From Spirochaetales bacterium (lineage in GTDB: Bacteria > Spirochaetota > Spirochaetia > Treponematales > UBA12059), in NCBI GenBank assembly GCA_016928955.1, contig JAFGJV010000024.1, positions 1 to 33,889 of the forward strand: a stretch of 33,889 nt of DNA. Reading direction: 5' to 3'. Below the pieces are notes generated by a model, which worked only from the letters and a program-made list of their open reading frames with translations, searched no databases and was not told the DNA's origin. This document shows positions 16,090 to 22,140 of this stretch, one piece after another (the stretch's first letter is position 1; every line of letters starts with the position of its first letter). The translations under genes were made by a program, and so were the position numbers.

Positions 16090-17342
16090 AGGAACTGACG
16101 TACGACGCGGTAGTGATCGGCGGCGGGGCGGCCGGCATGGCTGCGGCCAGGGAGCTGGACGCGGCCGGCTGTTCCTGCGCCATAGTCGAGCGCGAGGAGC
16201 GCCTTGGCGGCATCCTGGGACAGTGCATACACAACGGTTTTGGCCTCATAGAGTTCAACGAGGAGCTGACAGGGCCCGAGTTTGCCGAGCGCATGGAGGA
16301 ACGCGTGCGCGGCACCGGGGTGGCCGTATACACGGGAGCCACGGTCATGGAGGTGGACGCGGCGCCGGAGATCAAGTCGCTGTTCTGCTATTCGGCGTCC
16401 TTTGGCGTCATCCGCCTGAACGCCCGCGCCATAGTGCTGGCCATGGGCTGCAGGGAACGCAACCGGGGCAACATACGGATACCCGGCGACCGCCCAGCGG
16501 GCGTGTACACGGCCGGCCTGGCCCAGCGGCTGGTCAACATAGAGGGTTTTGTGCCGGGCAGGAACGTGGTGGTCATAGGCTCCGGCGACATTGGCCTGAT
16601 CATGGCCAGGCGCATGAGCTGGATAGGCTGCAAGGTGCACGCGGTGGTTGAGATCCTGCCGTATCCGTCCGGCCTGACGCGCAACATAGTCCAGTGCCTG
16701 CACGATTTCGGCATTCCGCTGTACCTGTCGCACCTGACCACGCGCATCATCGGGCGGGAGCGGGTGGAGGGCGTGGAAATAACGCCTATAGAGAACGGCG
16801 CGCTCATGCACGAAAAATCCTTCGTTATTCCCTGCGACACGGTCCTGTTGTCGGTGGGCTTGGTACCGGAAAACGAGCTGTCCAAGGACGCGGGGGTGGA
16901 GCTGAATCCCATGACCAACGGCCCCGTGGTGGACTCCATGCTGATGACCAGCGTGCCCGGCGTGTTCGCCTGCGGGAACGTCCTGCATGTCCATGACCTG
17001 GTCGACTATGTGGTGGAGGAGGCCAAACGGGCAGGCGCCAATGTGGCCCGCTGGCTGAAGGGAGAGCGGCCCCAGGCGGAGGCCAGGATCAAGGCAGGGC
17101 CGAACGTGCGCTACGTCGCGCCGTCCAGGGCGGACCCATCCAGGGACAACAAGATTTACCTGCGCTCACTGGTGGTGAAGAACGAGGCCAGCCTGGAAAT
17201 CCGGGTCAACAACCGGGTGGTCAGAACCGTCAAAAAGGCACACATTCAGCCATCCGAAATGCTGTCAGTGGATTTGTCCAGGGCGGACCTGGCTACCTGC
17301 TCGGGGTCGCCTGATCCCACGGTCGAGATCGCGCTTGCGTGA
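16086..17342 (+). CDS. FAD/NAD(P)-dependent oxidoreductase, partner of the GlpA-like protein
   Basis: This 418-residue pyridine-nucleotide-disulfide-type oxidoreductase has an N-terminal FAD motif (VIGGGAAGMAAARELDAAG). A second dinucleotide motif, VVVIGSGDIGLIMARRM, lies around residues 160-175 and should bind NAD(P). The segment RLGGILGQCIHNGFGL is typical of the group that accompanies GlpA-like proteins (HcnB/SoxA-alpha-like). It lacks the CxxxxC disulfide of classical reductases. Its start codon overlaps the upstream stop, so the two proteins are probably made in equal amounts and form a complex. It likely passes electrons from the GlpA-like subunit to NAD(P) or another carrier (inference). 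Confidence 0.82.
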   Translation: MKELTYDAVVIGGGAAGMAAARELDAAGCSCAIVEREERLGGILGQCIHNGFGLIEFNEELTGPEFAERMEERVRGTGVAVYTGATVMEVDAAPEIKSLFCYSASFGVIRLNARAIVLAMGCRERNRGNIRIPGDRPAGVYTAGLAQRLVNIEGFVPGRNVVVIGSGDIGLIMARRMSWIGCKVHAVVEILPYPSGLTRNIVQCLHDFGIPLYLSHLTTRIIGRERVEGVEITPIENGALMHEKSFVIPCDTVLLSVGLVPENELSKDAGVELNPMTNGPVVDSMLMTSVPGVFACGNVLHVHDLVDYVVEEAKRAGANVARWLKGERPQAEARIKAGPNVRYVAPSRADPSRDNKIYLRSLVVKNEASLEIRVNNRVVRTVKKAHIQPSEMLSVDLSRADLATCSGSPDPTVEIALA

Positions 17343-17352
17343 GGGGGAAGGC

Positions 17353-17724
17353 ATGAGCGAGGAACTGATTTGCATAACCTGCCCCATGGGGTGCAGGCTG
17401 AAGGTGGACAGGCGCGACGACGGTACCCTTTCCGTAACCGGCAACCGTTGCGCGCGCGGCATTAAGTACGCGGAAGAGGAGCTTCTGGACCCCAAACGCA
17501 TGGTCAGCGCCACGGCCAAGGTGTCAAAACCGGGGGCCGGGCTGGATGCCGTCAGCCGCGTCCCTGTCCGGACCAGCGTGCCCTGCCGCAAGGAAGCCAT
17601 CGGGGACCTGCTTGCTGACATATACGCGCTGACCGTGGACCTGCCCGTGGCCCGCGGCCAGACACTCATACAGAACTGGAAGGGAAGCGGGGTGGACGTA
17701 CTGGCCACCCGGACCTTACCATAG
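17353..17724 (+). CDS. DUF1667 cysteine-motif protein
   Basis: This small protein of 123 residues has four spaced cysteines: Cys7, Cys10 and Cys14 in CITCPMGC and Cys33 in GNRCARG. The pattern resembles the Fe-S-binding N-terminus of molybdopterin oxidoreductases and defines DUF1667. It contains no membrane segment. The ATG at 17353 has AGGGGGAAG just upstream and lies 10 nt after the preceding stop. Third in the operon, it is thought to be the iron-sulfur or assembly subunit of the GlpA-like complex. That role is from gene context, not from demonstrated biochemistry. Confidence 0.8.
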   Translation: MSEELICITCPMGCRLKVDRRDDGTLSVTGNRCARGIKYAEEELLDPKRMVSATAKVSKPGAGLDAVSRVPVRTSVPCRKEAIGDLLADIYALTVDLPVARGQTLIQNWKGSGVDVLATRTLP

Positions 17725-17732
17725 CGGGGCTG

Positions 17733-17755
17733 GCCGTTCCGCGTACCGGAACGGC
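17733..17755 (+). terminator. Hairpin after the DUF1667 gene
   Basis: GCCGTTCCG (17733-17741) and CGGAACGGC (17747-17755) form a perfect 9-bp stem with a 5-nt loop, 8 nt after the stop. No T run follows, so it may stabilise the message end or need Rho rather than act as a full intrinsic terminator. Confidence 0.45.
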
Positions 17756-17821
17756 GTGCTTGCCCGCCGAGCCGCCACAGGACGCTTTCCCGGTTTCTGG
17801 TGAAACGCTGCCGGAGCGCGC

Positions 17822-17845
17822 AACCAATCCCGGGTGGCGTTGTCT
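17822..17845 (+). promoter_or_regulatory. Candidate ECF-type promoter of the sigma operon
   Basis: AACC (17822-17825) and GTCT (17842-17845) are 16 nt apart, the layout of ECF sigma promoters (AAC-containing -35, GTCT-type -10). It lies about 50 nt before the first gene of an operon encoding an ECF sigma factor, so autoregulation would be expected. Both boxes are short and chance matches are common. Confidence 0.35.
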
Positions 17846-17895
17846 GTACTAGGGAGAGCCCGCGTGGGCGACAATTTTTTTTTGCTGGAGCCGAC

Positions 17896-18234
17896 ATGCG
17901 CGAGTTGTCAGTAGCGTCCCAGGTCATCGTGTCCGTCATACCCATTGTTGGCATCGTGATGGGCAGCGTCGTCATCTTTTTCTACATCCTGTGGGGTCAT
18001 CGCGAACGCACGCTGATGATCAACCGCGACCTCTACCACCCCACGCCGCTGGATCTGGACACCTTCAGCCTTCTGGCGGGCATCCTGCTGTCCGCCGTGG
18101 GCCTGACCCTGAGTGTCGTCTTTGTGGCCATTGGCGGCTTCAGTTACAGTCTGCTCGGGGGGCTGATCCCGCTGTCCATAGGCATCGGGCTCCTGTCGTT
18201 CTTTGGCATCCGGTCGCGTAGCCGTGGAGCATGA
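17896..18234 (+). CDS. Small membrane protein, first gene of the ECF operon
   Basis: This 112-residue protein has three or four hydrophobic segments: about residues 8-32 (IVSVIPIVGIVMGSVVIFFY), then after a charged stretch HRERTLMINRDLYHP two further helices at about 50-75 and 78-100. The layout of one helix, an RHRER-type basic patch and more helices recalls DUF6249 proteins found beside sigma factors, but I cannot confirm the family. The ATG at 17896 is preceded by GGAG at 5 nt, itself just after a run of nine T. The stop overlaps the sigma-factor start by 4 nt, so translation is coupled. It may take part in envelope sensing with the anti-sigma factor (inference). Confidence 0.75.
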   Translation: MRELSVASQVIVSVIPIVGIVMGSVVIFFYILWGHRERTLMINRDLYHPTPLDLDTFSLLAGILLSAVGLTLSVVFVAIGGFSYSLLGGLIPLSIGIGLLSFFGIRSRSRGA

Positions 18235-18785
18235 GCGGGTCACTCGATGAGGCGACCGACGAGGAAGTGATATCCCGGGTCCTGGAAGGGGACCGGGACG
18301 CGTTTGGCATCCTGGTTGGCCGCTACCAGCGCAGGCTCTTGAGACTGGGCTACGGCTTCTTCAAGGATGCCGACGCGGCGGAGGATTTTGCCCAGGACGT
18401 GCTGGTAAAGGCGTACGTGGGCTTGTCCGGCTTCAGGGGAAAGTCCCGATTTTCCACCTGGCTGACCCGCATAGCCTATAACGCCGGCATAAACGCAAAG
18501 CGTCGGTCGGGGCGCTACGAGCCCCTGGAATCGGAGCCCGAGGACCTGAAAAACCTGTCTCCTGAGGACGAGCACCTGCGCAACGAGACGGCCGCCGCCC
18601 TGAAGACGGCCATGGCGGCGTTGCCTGAAAAATACGCCGTGTGTCTGGATCTGTACTTCAAGGAGGGCATGAAGTACCAGGATATTAGCGAAGCGACGGG
18701 CTTTCCCGTGAACACGATCAAATCCCACGTGTTCAGGGCCAAGCGCGACCTGCGTAGGGCCATAGGCCTGGAGGACGAAGCATGA
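18231..18785 (+). CDS. ECF-type RNA polymerase sigma factor
   Basis: This 184-residue sigma-70 family protein has only regions 2 and 4. Region 2 spans about residues 20-90, including DAFGILVGRYQRRLLRLGYG, AEDFAQDVLVKAY and FRGKSRFSTWLTRIAYN. Region 4 spans about 125-180, with LPEKYAVCLDLYFKEGMKYQ, an NTIKSHVFRAKRDLR recognition helix and a typical short acidic linker between the two. It directs RNA polymerase to a stress or envelope regulon. The start overlaps the upstream membrane-protein gene and the stop overlaps the anti-sigma gene, both as ATGA, so the three are made together. Confidence 0.92.
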   Translation: MSGSLDEATDEEVISRVLEGDRDAFGILVGRYQRRLLRLGYGFFKDADAAEDFAQDVLVKAYVGLSGFRGKSRFSTWLTRIAYNAGINAKRRSGRYEPLESEPEDLKNLSPEDEHLRNETAAALKTAMAALPEKYAVCLDLYFKEGMKYQDISEATGFPVNTIKSHVFRAKRDLRRAIGLEDEA

Positions 18786-19231
18786 CCTGCGACAGATTCA
18801 AGCGTTTGCTGGACGCGCTCGAGGGAGCCGAACTCTCCGGGGACATGGCCGAGCACGCAGACGTGTGTCCCGAGTGCGCCCGGGCAGCCGCCGCTCTCAA
18901 GGCAGCCCTGTTGCTGTACCGCCTGCCCGAGCTTGCGTCGTCCGTGGACCTGACCCCGCGTGTATTGGCCCTTATCCCCTTTATCCCTGCGCCCCGGCGC
19001 ATCGTGTCGCTGCGCGACTGGATTGTGTCCGGCTTTGTGATACTCGGAGGCATGGTGCTCCTGCCGCTCATGGCCACGTTCGGCGCCCTGCGCGACGCGT
19101 ATGGAACCCGTTTCACCCTGCCGCTGGCCATCGTGCTCGGCCTGGTGATCACCACCTACGCAGGCGTGTTCGTATCCAGCCACCAGGACGAGCTTGCGCG
19201 GCTCGTGAAGAGCAGGCCGGGGCACGCCTGA
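18782..19231 (+). CDS. Zinc-finger membrane anti-sigma factor
   Basis: This 149-residue protein has an N-terminal zinc-binding anti-sigma (ZAS/zf-HC2-like) motif: Cys3 and then His25-x3-Cys29-x2-Cys32 in HADVCPEC. Two membrane helices follow, at about residues 79-102 and 112-135, leaving a short tail of about 14 residues. It presumably holds the sigma factor encoded immediately upstream at the membrane and releases it on a signal. The stop is 22 nt before a strong terminator. Confidence 0.85.
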   Translation: MTCDRFKRLLDALEGAELSGDMAEHADVCPECARAAAALKAALLLYRLPELASSVDLTPRVLALIPFIPAPRRIVSLRDWIVSGFVILGGMVLLPLMATFGALRDAYGTRFTLPLAIVLGLVITTYAGVFVSSHQDELARLVKSRPGHA

Positions 19232-19253
19232 CGCGCTCGCTTGTCAGAGATAA

Positions 19254-19287
19254 AAAGAGCGGGACCGCATAGGCCCCGCTCTTTCAT
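19254..19287 (+). terminator. Rho-independent terminator of the ECF operon
   Basis: AAAGAGCGGG (19254-19263) and CCCGCTCTTT (19275-19284) form a 10-bp stem with an 11-nt loop. The TTT of the arm and the following CATT give a modest U tract on plus, and AAAAAGAG on the other side gives TTTTT on minus. It therefore works in both directions between the ECF operon and hsp20. Confidence 0.8.
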
Positions 19288-19310
19288 TGCTTGTTTGAGA
19301 CAGGGAGGTC

Positions 19311-19327
19311 CAAAACCTTAGGTTTTG
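19311..19327. repeat. Short palindrome CAAAACCT-T-AGGTTTTG
   Basis: The 8-bp arms CAAAACCT and AGGTTTTG meet around one T, 26 nt past the stop of hsp20 on the minus strand. The CAAAACC/GGTTTTG arms are the same as in the element at 6214-6241. Confidence 0.55.
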
Positions 19328-19352
19328 TAACTCACCCGGTCTCCGGAAAAAT

Positions 19353-19874
19353 CTAGTCGCCTTCCTTGACAATCTCGATTTTGACGCCTTCAGGCGCGTC
19401 CTGTTCGGCCTTGGGCGGGATGGTCACGCGCAGAATGCCGTTCTTGAAGGACGCTTTGACCTCGGACTGGCTGAACTTGTCGGCAGGCACGTAATACTTC
19501 TGGCGCTCGATATCCTTCAGCTTGAGCCTGCGCTTGAAGTACCGCACGCCTTCTTCCGACACGTTTTCAAAGTCTATCCGGGCCGCGAACACCATGTAAT
19601 CGCCCTGGAAGGTCAGGCTGATATCCTTTTCGTCGAATCCCGCCAGGGCGAACTCGAACACCATGGACCGATCCGCCGTCATGAAGATGTTCATGGGAGG
19701 GTAGGAATAGGTCGGGTACCAGTCGGCGTTGTCGTCCTGCTCCGGGTGGAACCAGGGGCCGTGCGGCCGCCCAGGCCCAAAGCTGTCCCTGACCTGGTCG
19801 CCAATTTCCTTGGCCGCGTCGAAAATCTCGTCCAGCATGGATCCTATGTCCACGTACATGCGGTTGCCTTTCAT
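19353..19874 (-). CDS. Small heat-shock protein, Hsp20/alpha-crystallin family
   Basis: This 173-residue ATP-independent holdase chaperone is cytoplasmic. Residues 1-55 are a variable N-terminal arm rich in Asp, Pro and aromatic residues. From about residue 58 to 155 the alpha-crystallin domain is recognisable: MVFEFALAGFDEKDISLTF, YFKRRLKL, the YYVPADKFSQSEVKASFKNG segment, then ILRVTIPPK. A short C-terminal tail, VKIEIVKEGD, contains the I-x-I/V motif. The start at 19874 has AGGGGG a few nt upstream. It is transcribed alone from a promoter near 19983 with a leader of about 100 nt that can fold and pair with the ribosome-binding region. Confidence 0.92.
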   Translation of the reverse strand: MKGNRMYVDIGSMLDEIFDAAKEIGDQVRDSFGPGRPHGPWFHPEQDDNADWYPTYSYPPMNIFMTADRSMVFEFALAGFDEKDISLTFQGDYMVFAARIDFENVSEEGVRYFKRRLKLKDIERQKYYVPADKFSQSEVKASFKNGILRVTIPPKAEQDAPEGVKIEIVKEGD

Positions 19875-19976
19875 GGTTTCCCCCTTGAAAAGGCGTTTTG
19901 TTGTCCCTCCATACGGAGCGGACGCCGGCGGATCGATATGGCATCCGCCTTTTTTCGGCTTCCAATATCGGAAACC
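19875..19976 (-). promoter_or_regulatory. Structured hsp20 leader, possible RNA thermometer
   Basis: From the predicted start near 19976 the minus-strand RNA begins with GGTTTCC (19976-19970). It is exactly complementary to GGAAACC (19881-19875), which covers the end of the ribosome-binding site and the spacer before the ATG. GGTTTCC can instead pair locally with GGAAGCC, and two more hairpins follow (19949-19927 and around 19920-19900). Alternative folds that hide or free the start are plausible for a heat-shock gene. This is inference from base pairing only. Confidence 0.35.
19927..19955 (+). terminator. Plus-strand terminator inside the hsp20 leader
   Basis: GGCGGAT (19927-19933) and ATCCGCC (19943-19949), 7-bp stem with 9-nt loop, are followed by six T (19950-19955) on the plus strand. 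It points against hsp20, and no plus-strand gene ends here. On the minus strand the same hairpin is a leader structure. Confidence 0.6.
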
Positions 19977-19982
19977 GTTAAT

Positions 19983-19988
19983 ATTATA
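19983..19988 (-). promoter_or_regulatory. -10 box of the hsp20 promoter
   Basis: The minus strand reads TATAAT, a perfect sigma-70 -10 box, in an AT-rich patch. The best -35 is TTTTGT with a 16-nt spacer, a weak match. No CIRCE element is visible. Confidence 0.55.
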
Positions 19989-20070
19989 GTACGCACATTC
20001 AGCTACAAAAGCAAGGACAGTCCGGGTCCATTGATGAGTCTGCGCCCCAGCCTGACATGGTCTCTACGAT

Positions 20071-20097
20071 AAAAAAAGCCGCCCCGTTCGGGGCGGC
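20071..20097 (-). terminator. Rho-independent terminator of the 5'-nucleotidase gene
   Basis: GCCGCCCC (20078-20085), loop GTTC, and GGGGCGGC (20090-20097) form an 8-bp stem followed on the minus strand by seven T. It lies 20 nt past the stop. Confidence 0.93.
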
Positions 20098-20117
20098 AAA
20101 ACTGCGGGAAGCCAGGT

Positions 20118-21995
20118 TTACTTGGACACCCCGTAGATCATGGGGTAGTCCTTGACGCGGCCCTTAGCGGCCCAGTCCTCGGGAACCACCTTCCAGTTGT
20201 CGTCGCGGACCGGCGTAATGACGCCGGTCTGCTTCTCGAACCACTTGAGCATGTAATAGCGGAGGTCCTTGGTGGTGCTGGACGTGACCAGCTCCAGGTT
20301 CTTCAGGGCATCGGCATCCAGGCCCACGCCGCGGGTCAGGTGATAGCCGCCGCCGGAGCCGCGGTACGAGTTGATGGCCACCGAGTACGTCTTGGCCATG
20401 TCAAAGGGCGTGCCGTCGGCCATGGACAGGATGGTCACGCGGGAACCGGCGGGCTTGGACACGTCCACGATGTACTTGATGCCGGCCACACTGTCGTAGT
20501 TGTAGGGGCGCACGGTGGTGTCGTAGCTGTTGTAGCGGGCGTTGAATACCGGCTTGCCGTCTTTGTCCTTGGCGAAGGATATCAGGTTGTCGTCCGGCCC
20601 CTTCATCTGGTTGAACTGGTTGCCGTAGTTGTATTCCATGAATTTCTTGATCTGCTCGCCGGTCAGGTCCATGGTGTACAGGAAGTTTTCGTACTTGTAC
20701 AGGCTGAACATGTCGCGGACCTTGATGGTGCCGTCCGTGGTGGTGGGCAGGTACGCGTTCTGGTCCAGGGGCGCGGCAAAGGATATCTGGGCGGGTTTCA
20801 GGCCCATGGCCGGATCGTTGGTGATCTCCAGCTGTATCCTGTGGATTAGGTCGACAAAGGCGCTGTCGCCGAACAACGCGTCGTCCGAATGCATCTTGCC
20901 TTCCATCTTGCCAAGGGGTCGTTCCACCCAGGCCAGGAGTTCGGCTTTGTACGGCTCGAATTTCGCCATGAAGGTGGGATCTTCAGGGACGCCCTTCATG
21001 GGGACGAGCTCGCCGCTTATGTCCTTGTCCCAGGACTTGGTTTCCGTGTTCCAGCGCAGGGTCACGTCAACCACGGCTATGTTCTGGGCCCCGGCGTTGG
21101 CGCCGTATATCGGAACGATCTTGCCGTTCGGGTCCTTGACGTCCACGGTCTTGGTCTTGGCCACTGCGTCCCAGCCCGGACCGGACCAGCCCTGGTGGTC
21201 ATGACCCACAAAGATCATGTCAAAGCCGGCCACGCGCTCGGCCACCAGCTGGCTGGCGCTCTCGTTGCCGGGTGTGTCGGCGGTGGCGCCGCCGTAGGTC
21301 CAGTCCACGCCGGCGTGGAAGAGGCCTACCAGGAGATCGGGCTTCTCTTTGCTCTGGATGATCGGCACCCACTTTTTGGCTGTCTCGATCATGTCCAGCA
21401 CGTCCATGCCGGACCAGAACGCGTAGGGCAGCTGGTGGGTTATGCCGGGTTCGGTCAGGCCCAGGATGGCGATCTTGACACCCTGGCGGGTGATGATGGC
21501 GTAGGGCGGGAAGTAGGGCTCGCCCGTGTCCTCACGCACCACGTTGGCGCAGATGAAGGGCATGTTCAGCTCTTTGACCAGCTTGTCGTACACGGGATGG
21601 CCGGCCTCTATGTCGTGGTTGCCCACGGTGGCCACGTCGTAGTCCAGGAAGTTCAGCACCTCGGACCAGATGTGCGGAACATCGGTCTTCTCAAAGTTGT
21701 AGTAGTAGACGGTCGGCTGGCCCTGGAGGACGTCGCCGTCATCCATCAGTATGACCTCGCCCTCGGCCCGCTTCTGGGCCACAACGGTGGCAACCTGGGC
21801 CATGGATGTTGTCAACGGTTTCCCGGTAATGAAATCATACGGGAAAATGGCGCCGTGGATGTCCGTGGTCTCTATGAAGGTGAGCTTGAGCGGCGTTTCC
21901 GCGAATTTTTCAAATGGATGGGCGCAGGAGGCGAAGGCGACAATAATGAGCGCCGACGCCAGGATGGCATACGCCCCGCGAATAAACTTTCGCAT
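20118..21995 (-). CDS. Secreted 5'-nucleotidase/cyclic phosphodiesterase lipoprotein, UshA/CpdB-like
   Basis: This 625-residue enzyme is anchored outside the inner membrane. It has a lipoprotein signal with the lipobox FASC and Cys24 as the lipid site. The metallophosphatase domain shows the metal-binding motifs TDIHG (Asp45, His47), DDGD (Asp88), GNHD (125-128), His227 and GHDH (264-267). The C-terminal substrate-binding domain begins around residue 390 (AAPLDQNAYLP, FSLYKYENFLYTMDLTG). It hydrolyses extracellular nucleotides or 2',3'-cyclic nucleotides to nucleosides and phosphate. The family is broad and the exact substrate is unknown. GGAGG lies 5 nt before the ATG. It is a single gene with its own terminator, and the kinase operon upstream ends with a terminator at 22105-22140. 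Confidence 0.9.
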   Translation of the reverse strand: MRKFIRGAYAILASALIIVAFASCAHPFEKFAETPLKLTFIETTDIHGAIFPYDFITGKPLTTSMAQVATVVAQKRAEGEVILMDDGDVLQGQPTVYYYNFEKTDVPHIWSEVLNFLDYDVATVGNHDIEAGHPVYDKLVKELNMPFICANVVREDTGEPYFPPYAIITRQGVKIAILGLTEPGITHQLPYAFWSGMDVLDMIETAKKWVPIIQSKEKPDLLVGLFHAGVDWTYGGATADTPGNESASQLVAERVAGFDMIFVGHDHQGWSGPGWDAVAKTKTVDVKDPNGKIVPIYGANAGAQNIAVVDVTLRWNTETKSWDKDISGELVPMKGVPEDPTFMAKFEPYKAELLAWVERPLGKMEGKMHSDDALFGDSAFVDLIHRIQLEITNDPAMGLKPAQISFAAPLDQNAYLPTTTDGTIKVRDMFSLYKYENFLYTMDLTGEQIKKFMEYNYGNQFNQMKGPDDNLISFAKDKDGKPVFNARYNSYDTTVRPYNYDSVAGIKYIVDVSKPAGSRVTILSMADGTPFDMAKTYSVAINSYRGSGGGYHLTRGVGLDADALKNLELVTSSTTKDLRYYMLKWFEKQTGVITPVRDDNWKVVPEDWAAKGRVKDYPMIYGVSK

Positions 21996-22035
21996 GGGAT
22001 CCTCCAGATACGTGATGTGGATCGGCCAAGGCCGG

Positions 22036-22070
22036 CCCTTCCGTGGTAGCGGAAGGGAACTAAGTATATA
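22036..22070 (-). promoter_or_regulatory. Leader hairpin and possible -10 of the 5'-nucleotidase gene
   Basis: On the minus strand TATATA (22070-22065) could be a -10 box. Downstream in the leader CCCTTCCG/CGGAAGGG (22036-22043 and 22050-22057) forms an 8-bp hairpin about 40 nt before the ATG. No convincing -35 is seen. Confidence 0.3.
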
Positions 22071-22104
22071 TCATCCGTGGGCCGGGGGGAAGGAAAAAAA
22101 GCGT

Positions 22105-22140
22105 AAAAGGAGCCCGAACTCAGGTTTGTCGGGAGGCTCC
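22105..22140 (-). terminator. Terminator of the kinase operon
   Basis: On the minus strand GGAG-CCT-CCCGA pairs with TCGGG-CTCC (a 9-bp stem with a 3-nt bulge) and is followed by TTTT, with a further T7 slightly downstream. The stem overlaps the last codons of the kinase gene. Confidence 0.6.

Noticed and set aside
16032-16994. 320-codon minus frame and a 302-codon minus frame at 2179-3087
   Set aside because: Both overlap well-supported enzymes (FAD oxidoreductase, GH65) and have shadow-type composition.
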